Assembly: GCF_007858445.1 (NCBI RefSeq)
Contig: NZ_VIGV01000009.1
Coordinates: forward strand, 58,410 to 122,409
Length of the DNA: 64,000 bases
Source: Tsukamurella sputi
Lineage (GTDB): Bacteria > Actinomycetota > Actinomycetes > Mycobacteriales > Mycobacteriaceae
Direction: 5' to 3'
The position numbers were made by a program, and so were the translations under genes. This document shows positions 42,596 through 51,441 of this stretch, in pieces (the first letter of the stretch is position 1; every line of letters starts with the position of its first letter). The notes below the pieces were generated by a model, which was not told where the DNA came from, made no database searches, and was given only the letters and a program-made list of their open reading frames with translations.

Positions 42596-44968
42596 GTGGC
42601 GCAGATCCGGGAGAACCGCGAGGTGGACGGCGTCGCCGTGCAGCTGACCAACCTCGACAAGGTGCTCTATCCCGCCACGGCCACGACGAAGGCCGAGGTC
42701 ATCGACTACTTCCAGGCCATCGCCCCGTTCGCGCTCCCGCACCTGCGGGACCGCCCGCTCACCCGCAAGCGCTGGCCCAACGGCGTCGACAAGACCGCCT
42801 TCTTCGAGAAGCGGCTGCCGAGTCACGCGCCCGCGTGGATCCGTCGCGGCAGCCAGCACCACTCCGACGGGGAATCGCTGTACCCGGTGATCGAGAACGC
42901 CGCCGGCATGGTGTGGCTCGGCCAGCAGGCGGCATTGGAACTGCACGTGCCGCAGTGGACCTTCGTTCCCGACGGTGCGGACCCGGACCGTCCGGAGATC
43001 CCCGGGCCGCCGAACCGACTCGTGCTCGATCTCGATCCCGGCCCCGATGTCACGCTCGACGACTGCGCCGCGCTGGCACTGCGCATCCGCGAGCTGCTGG
43101 CGGCGATGGGCATGGACGGCTACCCCGTGACCAGCGGGTCCAAGGGCCTGCACATCTACGCGCCGCTACCCGCCGGGATCTCGGCGCCCGGCGCCCGCAA
43201 GGTCGCCCACGCCATCGCCTCGCAGCTCGAGGCCGAATCGCCCGACCTGGTCACCGCGTCGATGGCGAAGGTCCAGCGCGGCGGCCGCATCTTCGTCGAC
43301 TGGTCGCAGAACAGCGCCTCCAAGACCACCGTCGCGCCGTACTCGCTGCGCGGCCGCGATCACCCGTGGGTCGCGGCACCCCGCAGCTGGGACGAGCTCT
43401 CCCGGCCGGGACTGCGCCAGCTCGAGTTCCGCGAAGTCCTCGCGCGTGCCCTGTCCGACGGTGACCTCCTGGCCGGCCTCGACGGCGAGCCCGGCGCCGG
43501 GGCCGCGCAGGCACCGTCGGCGCCACCCGAGCCCGTCGACCTGGGCGAGTACCGCGCCAAGCGCGACGCCCGTCGGACGCCCGAGCCCTTCGGGGGCGCA
43601 CCGTCGACCGGGGATCCGATCTTCGTCATCCAGGAGCACCACGCCCGGCGCCTGCACTACGACTTCCGCCTGGAGCACGACGGGGTGCTCGCCTCCTGGG
43701 CCGTACCGAAGAACCTCCCGGATGATCCGGAGATCAACCACCTCGCCGTGCGCACCGAGGACCACCCGATGGACTACGCGGCCTTCGAGGGCAGCATCCC
43801 CAAGGGCGAGTACGGCGGCGGCGACGTGACCATCTGGGACCACGGCACCTACGAACTGGAGAAGTGGCGCTCGAACGAGGTGATCGTGACGCTGCACGGG
43901 AATCGTCTGCAGGGCAAGCGTTACGCACTGATCCGCACCGGAGAGAAGAACTGGCTGGCGCACCTCACGAAGGACAAGTCCGCCCCCGCCAAACCCGCCG
44001 TCACGGCGGCACCGGATCCGATGCTGCCCACCGAATCGTCGATCGACGGGCTGTCCGGCACGGACTGGGCCTTCGAGGGCAAGTGGGACGGCTACCGCAT
44101 GATCGCGACGGTGCGCGGCGGCACCGTCGCGCTGCGCACCCGCTCGGGCCGGGTGGTGACGAGCGAATTCCCCGAGTTCGAGTCGCTCGCCCACGATCTC
44201 GACGGCATGGACGTGGTGCTCGACGGCGAGGCCGTGGTCCTCGATCCGGGCGGCGTCCCGTCGTTCCACCTGATGGCCGACGGCGCGACGCGGGCGGGCG
44301 CGGTGCAGCTGTACCTGTTCGACGTGCTGCAGCTCAACGGTGTCGATCTGACGAAGCGCCCGTGGACGGTCCGCCGCCAGGTACTCGACGGTCTCGCCCC
44401 ACTTCTGGAGGCCGACACCGCGATCCGCGTGCCGCCGCTGGTCGGGGCGGCGATGGGCGCGGAGGCGGCGGCGATCAGCGCCGAACGGGGCTGGGAGGGG
44501 ATCATCGCCAAGCGGCGCGACTCGCCGTACCTGCCCGGCCAGCGGGTCCGCGCGTGGGTCAAGCACAAGAACTGGCGCGACCTGCAGGTCGCGATCGGTG
44601 GCTGGAAACCCGGTAGGGGCTCCCGCGCGAACGGCATCGGCTCGGTACTCGTGGGTCTCCCCGCCGAGACCGGGCTGGTGTACCTCGGTGCTGTCGGATC
44701 CGGCTTCTCCGACCGTGACCTCGCGGCCCTGCAGGAGGAGCTGGAACCGCTGCGCATGCGCCGATCGCCGTTCACGGCGCCGATCGACGATCCCGAGGCG
44801 CGGGACGCCGTCTGGGTCCTACCGAAGGTGATCGGCGACGTGCGCTACTCGTCGCTGCGCCGTGGCGGCCACCTGCGCCAACCCAGCTGGCGCGGTTTCC
44901 GGCGCGATCTGCTCCCCGGCGATCTCCCCACGGCCGACGAGGCGCCCTGGGAGGGCCCGGAGGAATAG
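42596..44968 (+). CDS. ligD: ATP-dependent DNA ligase LigD (POL-PE-LIG)
   Basis: 790 residues in the mycobacterial order: polymerase/primase domain (about 1-290, TNLDKVLYPATATTK, then LVLDLDPGPDV with the metal Asp residues), 3'-phosphoesterase domain (about 325-450, VIQEHHARRLHYDFRLEHDG) and ATP-dependent ligase domain with the adenylated Lys496 in FEGKWDGYR. Complete and ordinary. It works with Ku in non-homologous end joining. GTG at 42596 is the first codon of the conserved protein; the ATG at 42587 is out of frame. Confidence 0.96.
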   Translation: MAQIRENREVDGVAVQLTNLDKVLYPATATTKAEVIDYFQAIAPFALPHLRDRPLTRKRWPNGVDKTAFFEKRLPSHAPAWIRRGSQHHSDGESLYPVIENAAGMVWLGQQAALELHVPQWTFVPDGADPDRPEIPGPPNRLVLDLDPGPDVTLDDCAALALRIRELLAAMGMDGYPVTSGSKGLHIYAPLPAGISAPGARKVAHAIASQLEAESPDLVTASMAKVQRGGRIFVDWSQNSASKTTVAPYSLRGRDHPWVAAPRSWDELSRPGLRQLEFREVLARALSDGDLLAGLDGEPGAGAAQAPSAPPEPVDLGEYRAKRDARRTPEPFGGAPSTGDPIFVIQEHHARRLHYDFRLEHDGVLASWAVPKNLPDDPEINHLAVRTEDHPMDYAAFEGSIPKGEYGGGDVTIWDHGTYELEKWRSNEVIVTLHGNRLQGKRYALIRTGEKNWLAHLTKDKSAPAKPAVTAAPDPMLPTESSIDGLSGTDWAFEGKWDGYRMIATVRGGTVALRTRSGRVVTSEFPEFESLAHDLDGMDVVLDGEAVVLDPGGVPSFHLMADGATRAGAVQLYLFDVLQLNGVDLTKRPWTVRRQVLDGLAPLLEADTAIRVPPLVGAAMGAEAAAISAERGWEGIIAKRRDSPYLPGQRVRAWVKHKNWRDLQVAIGGWKPGRGSRANGIGSVLVGLPAETGLVYLGAVGSGFSDRDLAALQEELEPLRMRRSPFTAPIDDPEARDAVWVLPKVIGDVRYSSLRRGGHLRQPSWRGFRRDLLPGDLPTADEAPWEGPEE

Positions 44969-44995
44969 TTAGTGCACTATTGATTCGTGCACTAT
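44969..44995. promoter_or_regulatory. operator: two GTGCACTAT repeats before OhrR-like gene
   Basis: GTGCACTAT occurs at 44972-44980 and 44987-44995, 15 bp apart; the first is part of the palindrome TAGTGCACTA. A TACGGT -10 box (45004-45009) follows 6 bases before GTG 45016, so repressor binding here would block transcription: probable autoregulation. Confidence 0.65.
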
Positions 44996-45015
44996 CTGAA
45001 TGCTACGGTCGTGGC

Positions 45016-45474
45016 GTGACCGATACCGATCCGCTCGCCCTGGAGCGCCAGGTGTGCTTCGCGCTCGCCGTCGCCAACCGCGCCGTGCTGTCGGTGTACC
45101 GGCCGATCCTCGCCCCGATGGGGCTGACCCACCCGCAGTACCTCGTCATGCTGGCGCTGTGGGAGTCCTCGCCCCGGTCCGTCAAGGAGATCGCGGGGGC
45201 GCTGCAGCTGGACTCCCCCACGCTGAGCCCGCTGCTCAAGCGGCTGGAGGCACAGGGTCTGCTCACCCGCGGTCGCGCCGCGGATGACGAGCGCCGGATC
45301 GACGTCGAGCTCACCGAGGCGGGCCGCGCCCTGCGCGAGCACGCGCTCGCGGTGCCGCCCGCCGTGATCGAGAGCCTGGGAGCCAGCCTCGCCGAGCTCG
45401 AGGACCTGCACCGCGTCCTCACCGTCGTCAACGCCAAAGCGCTCGCCGCGGGCGCACTCGAGGAGTCCTCATGA
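45016..45474 (+). CDS. MarR-family regulator, OhrR-like
   Basis: 152 residues. The N-terminal ERQVCFALAVANRAV contains Cys14 at the place of the peroxide-sensing Cys of OhrR, with the Tyr of VYRPIL, and the winged helix follows (about 55-105, SVKEIAGALQLDSPTLSPLLKRL in part). No ohr gene is next to it; instead the coding region overlaps the next membrane protein gene by ATGA. GTG 45016 chosen as the only start consistent with the -10 box. Confidence 0.85.
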   Translation: MTDTDPLALERQVCFALAVANRAVLSVYRPILAPMGLTHPQYLVMLALWESSPRSVKEIAGALQLDSPTLSPLLKRLEAQGLLTRGRAADDERRIDVELTEAGRALREHALAVPPAVIESLGASLAELEDLHRVLTVVNAKALAAGALEESS

Positions 45475-45857
45475 ACGCCGTCCACCGCCCCGATCCGCTG
45501 CACTACCTCGCCTGGCTCTACACCGGCTCGCTGCCGGAACGGAACCGGGAATGGGTGCGGTACACCCTGACCCGTCGTAGCTGGGCGGCGCGCCACCTGA
45601 TCCGCGGTCAGCTCGCGGTGCTCCCCGTCTACGCGCTGCTCATGCTGCTTCCGGGCCCGCTGTGGCTGCGCGGCGCCACGGTCCTGCTCGGCGCGCTGCT
45701 CGCGGTCTTCTACAACGCCGCCTACATGCGCCCCAACCGCGCCCGCCGGCTCGAGAAGAACGGCCTCGACCCGGAGCTGGAGAACCCCGTCGTCGCCGAA
45801 CGCCGCGCCGCCGTCCGCCGCGCCTACGAGGCCGCGCACGCCCCCGCGCGCGCCTGA
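45471..45857 (+). CDS. DUF5313-type small membrane protein
   Basis: 128 residues: conserved N-terminus RPDPLHYLAWLYTGSLPERN, two membrane helices (about 48-66 and 70-86) and a basic C-terminal tail. I recognise it as the DUF5313 family of Mycobacteriales; function unknown. Translationally coupled to the OhrR-like regulator, so it is probably part of the same stress response. Confidence 0.75.
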   Translation: MNAVHRPDPLHYLAWLYTGSLPERNREWVRYTLTRRSWAARHLIRGQLAVLPVYALLMLLPGPLWLRGATVLLGALLAVFYNAAYMRPNRARRLEKNGLDPELENPVVAERRAAVRRAYEAAHAPARA

Positions 45858-45868
45858 CCGCACCGTCG

Positions 45869-45874
45869 TAGCCT
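45869..45874 (+). promoter_or_regulatory. -10 box TAGCCT of S58 peptidase gene
   Basis: TAGCCT ends 6 bases before ATG 45881; leaderless start predicted. Confidence 0.4.
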
Positions 45875-45880
45875 GGGGAC

Positions 45881-46738
45881 ATGCCCGTCGTCCCGAGCGT
45901 GACCGTCCCCGGCGTCCGCGTCGGCCACTTCACCGACACCGCCGCCCGCACCGGCTGCACCGTGGTGACCTTCCCCGACGGCACCGTCGGGTCCGGGGAG
46001 GTGCGGGGCGGCGCGCCCGCCTCCCGCGAGTTCGACCTGCTCTCCCCCGAGCGCTCCGTCGAGGAGATCCACGCCGCGGTGCTCACCGGCGGCTCCGCCT
46101 TCGGGCTCGCCTGTGCCGACGGCGTGATGCGCCGCCTCGAGGAGGAGGGCCGCGGCGTGGAGACCGTGGCCGGCCGCGTCCCGATCGTCCCCACGCTGGG
46201 CCTGTTCGACCTCATGGTCGGCGATCCGACGGTCCGCCCGACCGCCGAGAACGGTTACGCCGCAGCCGCCTCCGTGAGCGACCACGCCGAACTGCAGGGC
46301 CTGATCGGCGCGGGCGCCGGCGCCACCACGGGCAAAGCCCGCGGCCTCGAGAACCTGCACGACGCCGGCCTCGCGTACGCCGAGGTCCGCGCGGGCGAGG
46401 TGATCGTGGGCGCCCTGTGCGCGGTGAACGCCTTCGGCGAGATCCTCACCGGCGAGGCCGGCACCGCCGATTTCGGCGACTACGAGCCCTTCGGCGGCAA
46501 CCGTCAGAACACCACCATCGGCGTCGTGTTCACCAACGCGACGCTCACCAAGATCGAGTGCCTGATCCTCGCGCAGGGCGCGCACGACGGACTCGCCCGC
46601 GCGATCGATCCGCCGCACACCCGCTTCGACGGTGACGCCTTCATCTCCGCCGCCACCGGGCAGGTGGAGGCCAAGGTGGACGTGGTGCGCGCGCTGGCGA
46701 TCTCCGCCGTCGCGGAGGCGATCCGCTCGCGGGCGTGA
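45881..46738 (+). CDS. P1/S58-family autoprocessing peptidase (DmpA/NylC-like)
   Basis: 285 residues. The family matures by self-cleavage before an N-terminal nucleophile; here the site is N210-T211 in GGNRQNTTIGVV, as in nylon hydrolase NylC, rather than Ser as in DmpA. The GGSAFGLACADGVMRRLEEEG segment (70-90) is conserved. Expected activity: aminopeptidase or amidase on small peptides or oligoamides, cytoplasmic, no signal peptide. Confidence 0.9.
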   Translation: MPVVPSVTVPGVRVGHFTDTAARTGCTVVTFPDGTVGSGEVRGGAPASREFDLLSPERSVEEIHAAVLTGGSAFGLACADGVMRRLEEEGRGVETVAGRVPIVPTLGLFDLMVGDPTVRPTAENGYAAAASVSDHAELQGLIGAGAGATTGKARGLENLHDAGLAYAEVRAGEVIVGALCAVNAFGEILTGEAGTADFGDYEPFGGNRQNTTIGVVFTNATLTKIECLILAQGAHDGLARAIDPPHTRFDGDAFISAATGQVEAKVDVVRALAISAVAEAIRSRA

Positions 46739-46743
46739 CGTTC

Positions 46744-46749
46744 TAGGCT
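46744..46749 (+). promoter_or_regulatory. -10 box TAGGCT of S1 protease gene
   Basis: TAGGCT ends 6 bases before ATG 46756; leaderless start predicted. Confidence 0.4.
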
Positions 46750-46755
46750 GAGGCG

Positions 46756-47580
46756 ATGACCGGTCCCCGTCGCGCGCTGCGGATGGCCGCGTGCGCGTCG
46801 GGAGCCGCGCTCCTCGGCGGCTGCGGGGTGGTGCAGCAGGACGCCGTTGAGGCACCACCGGCACCGTCGGTCCCCGCCGTCGTGGTGACGACGCCGAGCG
46901 TCGCTCCGTACGACGTGGTGGCCCCGGGGCTCTCGCCCGCCACCGCCTCGAAACCGACGACGGGAGCGGGCATCACGACCTACGCCGACCCGTTCGGCGT
47001 CTACTCCAGCGTCTGCACGCTGGGCTTCCTGGCCCGCTACCCGGGAGGCGAGGTCGTGGCCTTCACCGCCGGTCACTGCGCCGAGCTCGCCGGGCAGGCG
47101 CGACCGGGCCGCGCCCCCGTCGCGCGCTATCTCACGCCCGACGGCGACAGCACGCCCTTCGGCGAGTACATCAAGGCGACCCGCAACAACCGCGGACAGG
47201 ACATCGCGATCATCCAGGTGGCGGGGAAGGACGTGGCCCCCGTGGCGCCGGCGATCGGCTCCGTCACCGGCGTCAGCTCCACCGAGGACCTGAGCGCCGG
47301 GCGACCCGAGATCTGCATCGTCGGCGCGCGCACCGGGCGGCACTGCGGGGTGCTCGACGACGTCAGCGGCACCCGCGTCACCTGGGCCGGGATCCCCGCC
47401 GTCGAGGGCGATTCCGGCGGGCCGGTCTACGCCAAGTGGCCCGACGGGACGTTCACCGCCGTCGGCGTGGTCAACACCGTGCACACCAGGCCCGACGGCA
47501 CCGGAACCGGCGTCGGCACAGGCACGCTCATCGCCGCCGACATCAACGCGAACGGGATGACGCTCCTGGGGGTCTCGTAG
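46756..47580 (+). CDS. S1-family serine protease lipoprotein
   Basis: 274 residues. Signal peptide with lipobox LGGC (Cys23), Pro/Val-rich linker (about 30-70), then a chymotrypsin-type domain with H107 (FTAGHC), D149 (GQDIAII) and S220 (EGDSGGPVY). Cysteines C87/C108 and C187/C197 are placed to form the usual disulfides. An intact surface protease, in contrast to the inactive mycosin of the ESX locus. It converges with the next gene at 4 bases. Confidence 0.88.
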   Translation: MTGPRRALRMAACASGAALLGGCGVVQQDAVEAPPAPSVPAVVVTTPSVAPYDVVAPGLSPATASKPTTGAGITTYADPFGVYSSVCTLGFLARYPGGEVVAFTAGHCAELAGQARPGRAPVARYLTPDGDSTPFGEYIKATRNNRGQDIAIIQVAGKDVAPVAPAIGSVTGVSSTEDLSAGRPEICIVGARTGRHCGVLDDVSGTRVTWAGIPAVEGDSGGPVYAKWPDGTFTAVGVVNTVHTRPDGTGTGVGTGTLIAADINANGMTLLGVS

Positions 47581-47584
47581 CACC

Positions 47585-49066
47585 TCAGCGCGTGAGGCTG
47601 GTGCCGAAGACGCGCAACGCGCGGTAGTCCACGCGGAACCGGGCGCGAGTGTGCAGCTCGCCCGCCTCCCCGTCGTGCGCCACGCGGAAGGGCTCTTCGG
47701 CCTCGATGGTGACGACCGGAGCCTGCAGTTCCCGGTACACCTTGGAGTTGCGGATCCGCCCGCTGATCCACGAGACGAGCAGGCGGGTGGTGGCGTTGCG
47801 GTGACCGTCCTCGAGATAGCGCACGTCGAGCACGCCGTCGTCGAGTCGGCTGCGGCGCCCGGGCACGAAACTCGGTGCGCCGTACATGGAGTTGCCGAGG
47901 AAGAAGAAGGAGACGGTGGCGGGCTTGCCCTCGATGCGCACCGCGACCGGCGCCGTATCGCGCATGATCCTGCGCATCGCGCGCACCGTCGCAGCGACGC
48001 GCCCGATGCGCCGCCGCTGATAGCGCGTGCGGGCCCGCACGAACTCGGGGTAGGCGCCGATGCTGGCGGTGTTGAGCAGCAGCTTCTCGTCGTTGAGCCA
48101 CACCACGTCGACGTGGGCGATCCGACCGTTGCGGACCGAATCCACGACGGCCGAGACGGTCTCCGCGCCGATGTCCTTCGCGAAATGGTTGAAGGTGCCG
48201 GCGGGGAAGACCGCGAGCGGCTTGTCCGCCGCGACGGCGTGCGCGGCGAGCGTCGCGACCGTGCCGTCCCCGCCCGCGACGCCGAGGAACCGGGCGCGCT
48301 CAGCCACGTCGGCGGCGATCGCGTCGATATCGGAATCCTTGTCCAGCTCCACGATCTCGGCCTTCGGGAGGGTGCGACGGATCTCCTCCGCGACCCGGGT
48401 GCCGGTGCCGTCGCCCGAGGCGGGATTGAGGACGACGACGAGCCCGGCGCCGTCGGGATCCGTCGCGATCCGCTCGACGGTGGGCTCGGGCGTCATCGTG
48501 CGGCTGTCGTCCACCGGCGGCACGAGCCGCGCACCCGCGACGGCGACGCCCGCGCCGACGGCGAAGCCCGCCAGCACGTCGCCGGGATAGTGCGCGCCGG
48601 TCGCGATCCGGGACAGGCCCACCGCGCCGGCGAGGCCCGCCAGCGCGTATCCGGCGGTGCGGTTCTCCAGCCCCACCCCGATCGCGAAGGCCGCGGCGGC
48701 GGCCGAGTGCCCCGAGGGGAAGGAAGTCGACGTCGGCTGGCGTCGCGCGCGCTTGAGCGGCACGCCGTCGAAGACGGGGCGGCGGCGCGGGTAGATCCGC
48801 TTGAGCCCCTGATTGACGATCAGGCTGGTGACGGCCAGGGAGCACAGACCGCGGACGGCGCCGCGACGAGACGACAGCCCGCCGAAGCCGAGGCCGGCGG
48901 CGAGGACCATCCACAGCTTGGAATGGTCCGCGGCGACCGACAGCGGGCGCATGGTGAGGTCGAGCAGCGGGCTCGGCGACTCGGCGACCGCGTCGAACAG
49001 TCGACGGTCGAGGTCGCTCAGGCCCTCGTGCAGAGTGCGGAACGGATGCGGCACGGAATCCGGCAT
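47585..49066 (-). CDS. PAP2 phosphatase / diacylglycerol kinase fusion
   Basis: 493 residues. N-terminal PAP2 phosphatase with several membrane helices and the three motifs KRIYPRRRP, PSGHS and SRIATGAHYPGD (about 80-190), then a lipid-kinase catalytic domain (about 205-493) with NPASGDGTG and GGDGT. The pair removes phosphate from and adds phosphate to lipids such as phosphatidate; fused proteins of this type are common in Mycobacteriales. ATG 49066; TACTTT (49079-49074) 7 bases upstream suggests a leaderless mRNA. Confidence 0.9.
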   Translation of the reverse strand: MPDSVPHPFRTLHEGLSDLDRRLFDAVAESPSPLLDLTMRPLSVAADHSKLWMVLAAGLGFGGLSSRRGAVRGLCSLAVTSLIVNQGLKRIYPRRRPVFDGVPLKRARRQPTSTSFPSGHSAAAAAFAIGVGLENRTAGYALAGLAGAVGLSRIATGAHYPGDVLAGFAVGAGVAVAGARLVPPVDDSRTMTPEPTVERIATDPDGAGLVVVLNPASGDGTGTRVAEEIRRTLPKAEIVELDKDSDIDAIAADVAERARFLGVAGGDGTVATLAAHAVAADKPLAVFPAGTFNHFAKDIGAETVSAVVDSVRNGRIAHVDVVWLNDEKLLLNTASIGAYPEFVRARTRYQRRRIGRVAATVRAMRRIMRDTAPVAVRIEGKPATVSFFFLGNSMYGAPSFVPGRRSRLDDGVLDVRYLEDGHRNATTRLLVSWISGRIRNSKVYRELQAPVVTIEAEEPFRVAHDGEAGELHTRARFRVDYRALRVFGTSLTR

Positions 49067-49107
49067 GAGCGCCAAAGTACCCCGCGCGCTGCACGGCGTG
49101 CGAGCGA

Positions 49108-49980
49108 TCAGCGCAGATGCACCGCAGCGGCGGCGTGGATGGCGTCGGCGAGGCGCTCGGTCGCACGGGTGTGCAGCCGCCAGGACTGCCAGTACAGCTT
49201 CACGTCGACGGTGTCGTCGGTAAGGCGGATCAGTGCGCCGCGCTCGAGGGCGTCGCCGATCTCGGCCTCGGGGAGGCTCCCCCAACCCAGTCCCGCGCGG
49301 ACGGCGTACGTGAAGGCCTCCGACGACGGAATGCGGTGCATCGGCGGCGCCTCCGTGATCCCGCGGCGGTGGAGCACCTTGTTCTGCAGCTCGTCCTTGC
49401 GCAGGTCGAACTGGACGACCGGCATCTCGCGCCAGCGCCAGCGTCCGCCGGAGCGCCACCGCTCCGCGTACGCCGGCGTGCACACGGGCAGGTAGCGCAT
49501 GGTACCCAGGTACTCGACGGCGCAGCCCTGCACGGGTTCCGGGTCGGTGGTGAGGGCGCCGAGCACCGAACCCGCGCGCAGCAGATCGGCGGTGTGGTGC
49601 TCGTCGTCGACGAGCAGGCGCAGCAGCGGACCGTCGGGCAGGGCGGCCACCGCGTCGATCACATCCCGGAACCACGTCGCGAGCGAGTCCGCGTTCACTC
49701 CCACGTCGAGCACGGCCGACGGTGCGCCGCCGGCCAGCCGGCCCAGCGCATCGGACTCGAGCGACGCGACGCCGCGGGCGAGTCCGAGCAGAACCTCGCC
49801 CTGCGCGGTGGGACGGCACGGCCCTTCGCGCGTGACCACGACGTGCCCCACCTGCTGCTCCAGCGCGCGGATGCGCTGGCTGACCGCCGACTGCGTGATC
49901 CGCAGGCGCGAGGCCGCGGCGCCGAAGCTCTCCTCCTCGACCACGGCGACGAGGGTCTCCAGACGGGCTCCGCTCAGCAT
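49108..49980 (-). CDS. lysG: LysR-type regulator LysG/ArgP
   Basis: 290 residues. HTH (about 18-37, FGAAASRLRITQSAVSQRIR) and effector domain of the ArgP/LysG branch. LysG activates the divergent exporter gene lysE when lysine or arginine accumulates. TAGAAT (49992-49987) lies 6 bases before ATG and inside the operator, so LysG binding should also repress its own gene. Confidence 0.9.
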   Translation of the reverse strand: MLSGARLETLVAVVEEESFGAAASRLRITQSAVSQRIRALEQQVGHVVVTREGPCRPTAQGEVLLGLARGVASLESDALGRLAGGAPSAVLDVGVNADSLATWFRDVIDAVAALPDGPLLRLLVDDEHHTADLLRAGSVLGALTTDPEPVQGCAVEYLGTMRYLPVCTPAYAERWRSGGRWRWREMPVVQFDLRKDELQNKVLHRRGITEAPPMHRIPSSEAFTYAVRAGLGWGSLPEAEIGDALERGALIRLTDDTVDVKLYWQSWRLHTRATERLADAIHAAAAVHLR

Positions 49981-49988
49981 GAAGTGAT

Positions 49989-50011
49989 TCTAATGGGTGA
50001 TCGCCATTAGA
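49989..50011. promoter_or_regulatory. LysG operator palindrome
   Basis: TCTAATGG-n7-CCATTAGA, perfect 8-bp arms, in the 71-bp lysG/lysE gap. It overlaps the lysG -10 box and lies about 30 bp upstream of the lysE -10 box TAGCGT (50039-50044), as an activator site should. Confidence 0.75.
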
Positions 50012-50051
50012 CATTGGCGCTTATGGCCGCCACGGTCCTAGCGTCGACGCC

Positions 50052-50663
50052 ATGACCTCCGCACTCCTCGCCGGCCTCGGGCTCGGACTCTCGCTGATCG
50101 TCGCCATCGGCGCGCAGAACGCCTACGTGCTGCAGGTCGGGGTGCGCGGGCGCGGGCTGGGAGCCGTGGTCGCGGTGTGCATCGCCTCCGATGTGGCGCT
50201 CATCGTCGCGGGCGTCGCCGGCCTGGGGGCCGCGGTCTCCGGCCGGCCTCTGCTGCTGGAGGTGGTGAAGTGGGCCGGCGTCCTGGTGCTGATCGGCTAC
50301 GGCCTGCGGTCGCTGTGGTCGGCGCGCCGGTCGGAGGGCCTCGTCGCCGGGGGTGACGGGGCTTCCTCGGTCGCGGCGGTCGTGGCCGGTGCACTCGCGC
50401 TGACCTGGCTCAACCCGCACGTCTACCTCGATACAGTGCTCCTCCTCGGGTCCGCGTCCACGCGCTACGCGGGAGACCGGTGGTGGTTCGCGCTCGGTGC
50501 CTGCGTCGCGAGCGTCGCGTGGTTCACGCTGCTCGGCTTCGGTGCCCGCAGAATGTCAGGCGTGCTGGGCCGCCCGGCCGTGTGGCGCGCGATCAACCTC
50601 GGCATCGGCGCTCTGCTCCTGCTCCTCGCCCTGCGGCTCGCGACCATGCCCCTCGGCGGCTGA
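50052..50663 (+). CDS. lysE: LysE/ArgO amino-acid exporter
   Basis: 203 residues, five to six membrane helices, with the family motif IGAQNAYVLQVG near the N-terminus and TWLNPHVYLDTV (about 117-128). Exports lysine and arginine. TAGCGT ends 7 bases before ATG, leaderless. Divergent from lysG. Confidence 0.92.
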   Translation: MTSALLAGLGLGLSLIVAIGAQNAYVLQVGVRGRGLGAVVAVCIASDVALIVAGVAGLGAAVSGRPLLLEVVKWAGVLVLIGYGLRSLWSARRSEGLVAGGDGASSVAAVVAGALALTWLNPHVYLDTVLLLGSASTRYAGDRWWFALGACVASVAWFTLLGFGARRMSGVLGRPAVWRAINLGIGALLLLLALRLATMPLGG

Positions 50664-50719
50664 CAGCGCGGTGGATAGTGCCCACTGCGCGGACGGGATC
50701 CACCGCACGGCGAGGCGCG

Positions 50720-50725
50720 TACGTT
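50720..50725 (+). promoter_or_regulatory. -10 box TACGTT of SDR gene
   Basis: TACGTT ends 7 bases before ATG 50733; this also supports 50733 over the in-frame TTG at 50724. Confidence 0.4.
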
Positions 50726-50732
50726 GGAATGC

Positions 50733-51383
50733 ATGGCAGCTGTCACGATCATCGGTGGACACGGAAAAATCGCGCTGATCCTGGCGCGCGTCCTCAGCTC
50801 CCGGGGTGACACGGTCACCTCGTGGATCCGCAACCCGGACCACGCGTCGGAGGTGGCCGCGACCGGCGCGAAGCCCCTCGTGCTGGACATCGAGCAGGCA
50901 TCGCGCGAGGAGATCGCGGCCGCGCTCGCCGGGTCCGACGCGGTGGTCTTCTCCGCGGGCGCGGGCGGCGGGAACCCCGAGCGCACCTACGCCGTGGACC
51001 GCGATGCCGCGATCCGGTCGATCCAGGCCGCCGAGCAGGCCGGGGCGAAACGCTACGTTATGGTCTCCTACCTCGGCGCCGCCCCCGATCACGGCGTGCC
51101 GGAGACGGACTCCTTCTTCCCCTACGCGGAGGCGAAGGCTGCCGCCGATGTGGCGCTGCGCGCCTCGGACCTGGACTGGACCGTACTGATGCCGGGCCGG
51201 CTCACCGTCGACGAGCCCACCGGTCGGGTGGATCCCGAGGCCGTGCGGTCCGCGGACAACCCGGGCACGTCGCGGGCGAACGTCGCGCTGGTCGCGGCCT
51301 CGGTGCTGGACCGGCCGGACACCGTCGGGAAGGACCTGCCCTTCACCGACGGCGAGACGGCGATCGAGAAGGCCTGGACCTAG
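50733..51383 (+). CDS. NAD(P)-binding atypical SDR (NmrA/YwnB-like)
   Basis: 216 residues with an N-terminal dinucleotide motif IIGGHGKIA (6-14) and YVMVSYLGA plus PYAEAKAAAD typical of NAD(P)H-binding atypical SDRs. The Tyr-x3-Lys pair appears as YAEAK (about 133-137). Substrate unknown. Followed by a strong terminator. Confidence 0.85.
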   Translation: MAAVTIIGGHGKIALILARVLSSRGDTVTSWIRNPDHASEVAATGAKPLVLDIEQASREEIAAALAGSDAVVFSAGAGGGNPERTYAVDRDAAIRSIQAAEQAGAKRYVMVSYLGAAPDHGVPETDSFFPYAEAKAAADVALRASDLDWTVLMPGRLTVDEPTGRVDPEAVRSADNPGTSRANVALVAASVLDRPDTVGKDLPFTDGETAIEKAWT

Positions 51384-51388
51384 AGACT

Positions 51389-51431
51389 ATTCGGGCCCGG
51401 CACCGTCGTATCGACAGTGCCGGGCCCGAAT
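51389..51431. terminator. bidirectional terminator, 15-bp perfect stem
   Basis: Arms 51389-51403 and 51417-51431 (ATTCGGGCCCGGCAC and its complement) with a 13-base loop, in the 58-bp gap between the converging SDR and pntB genes. Confidence 0.85.
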
Positions 51432-51441
51432 GCCGTTCGCG

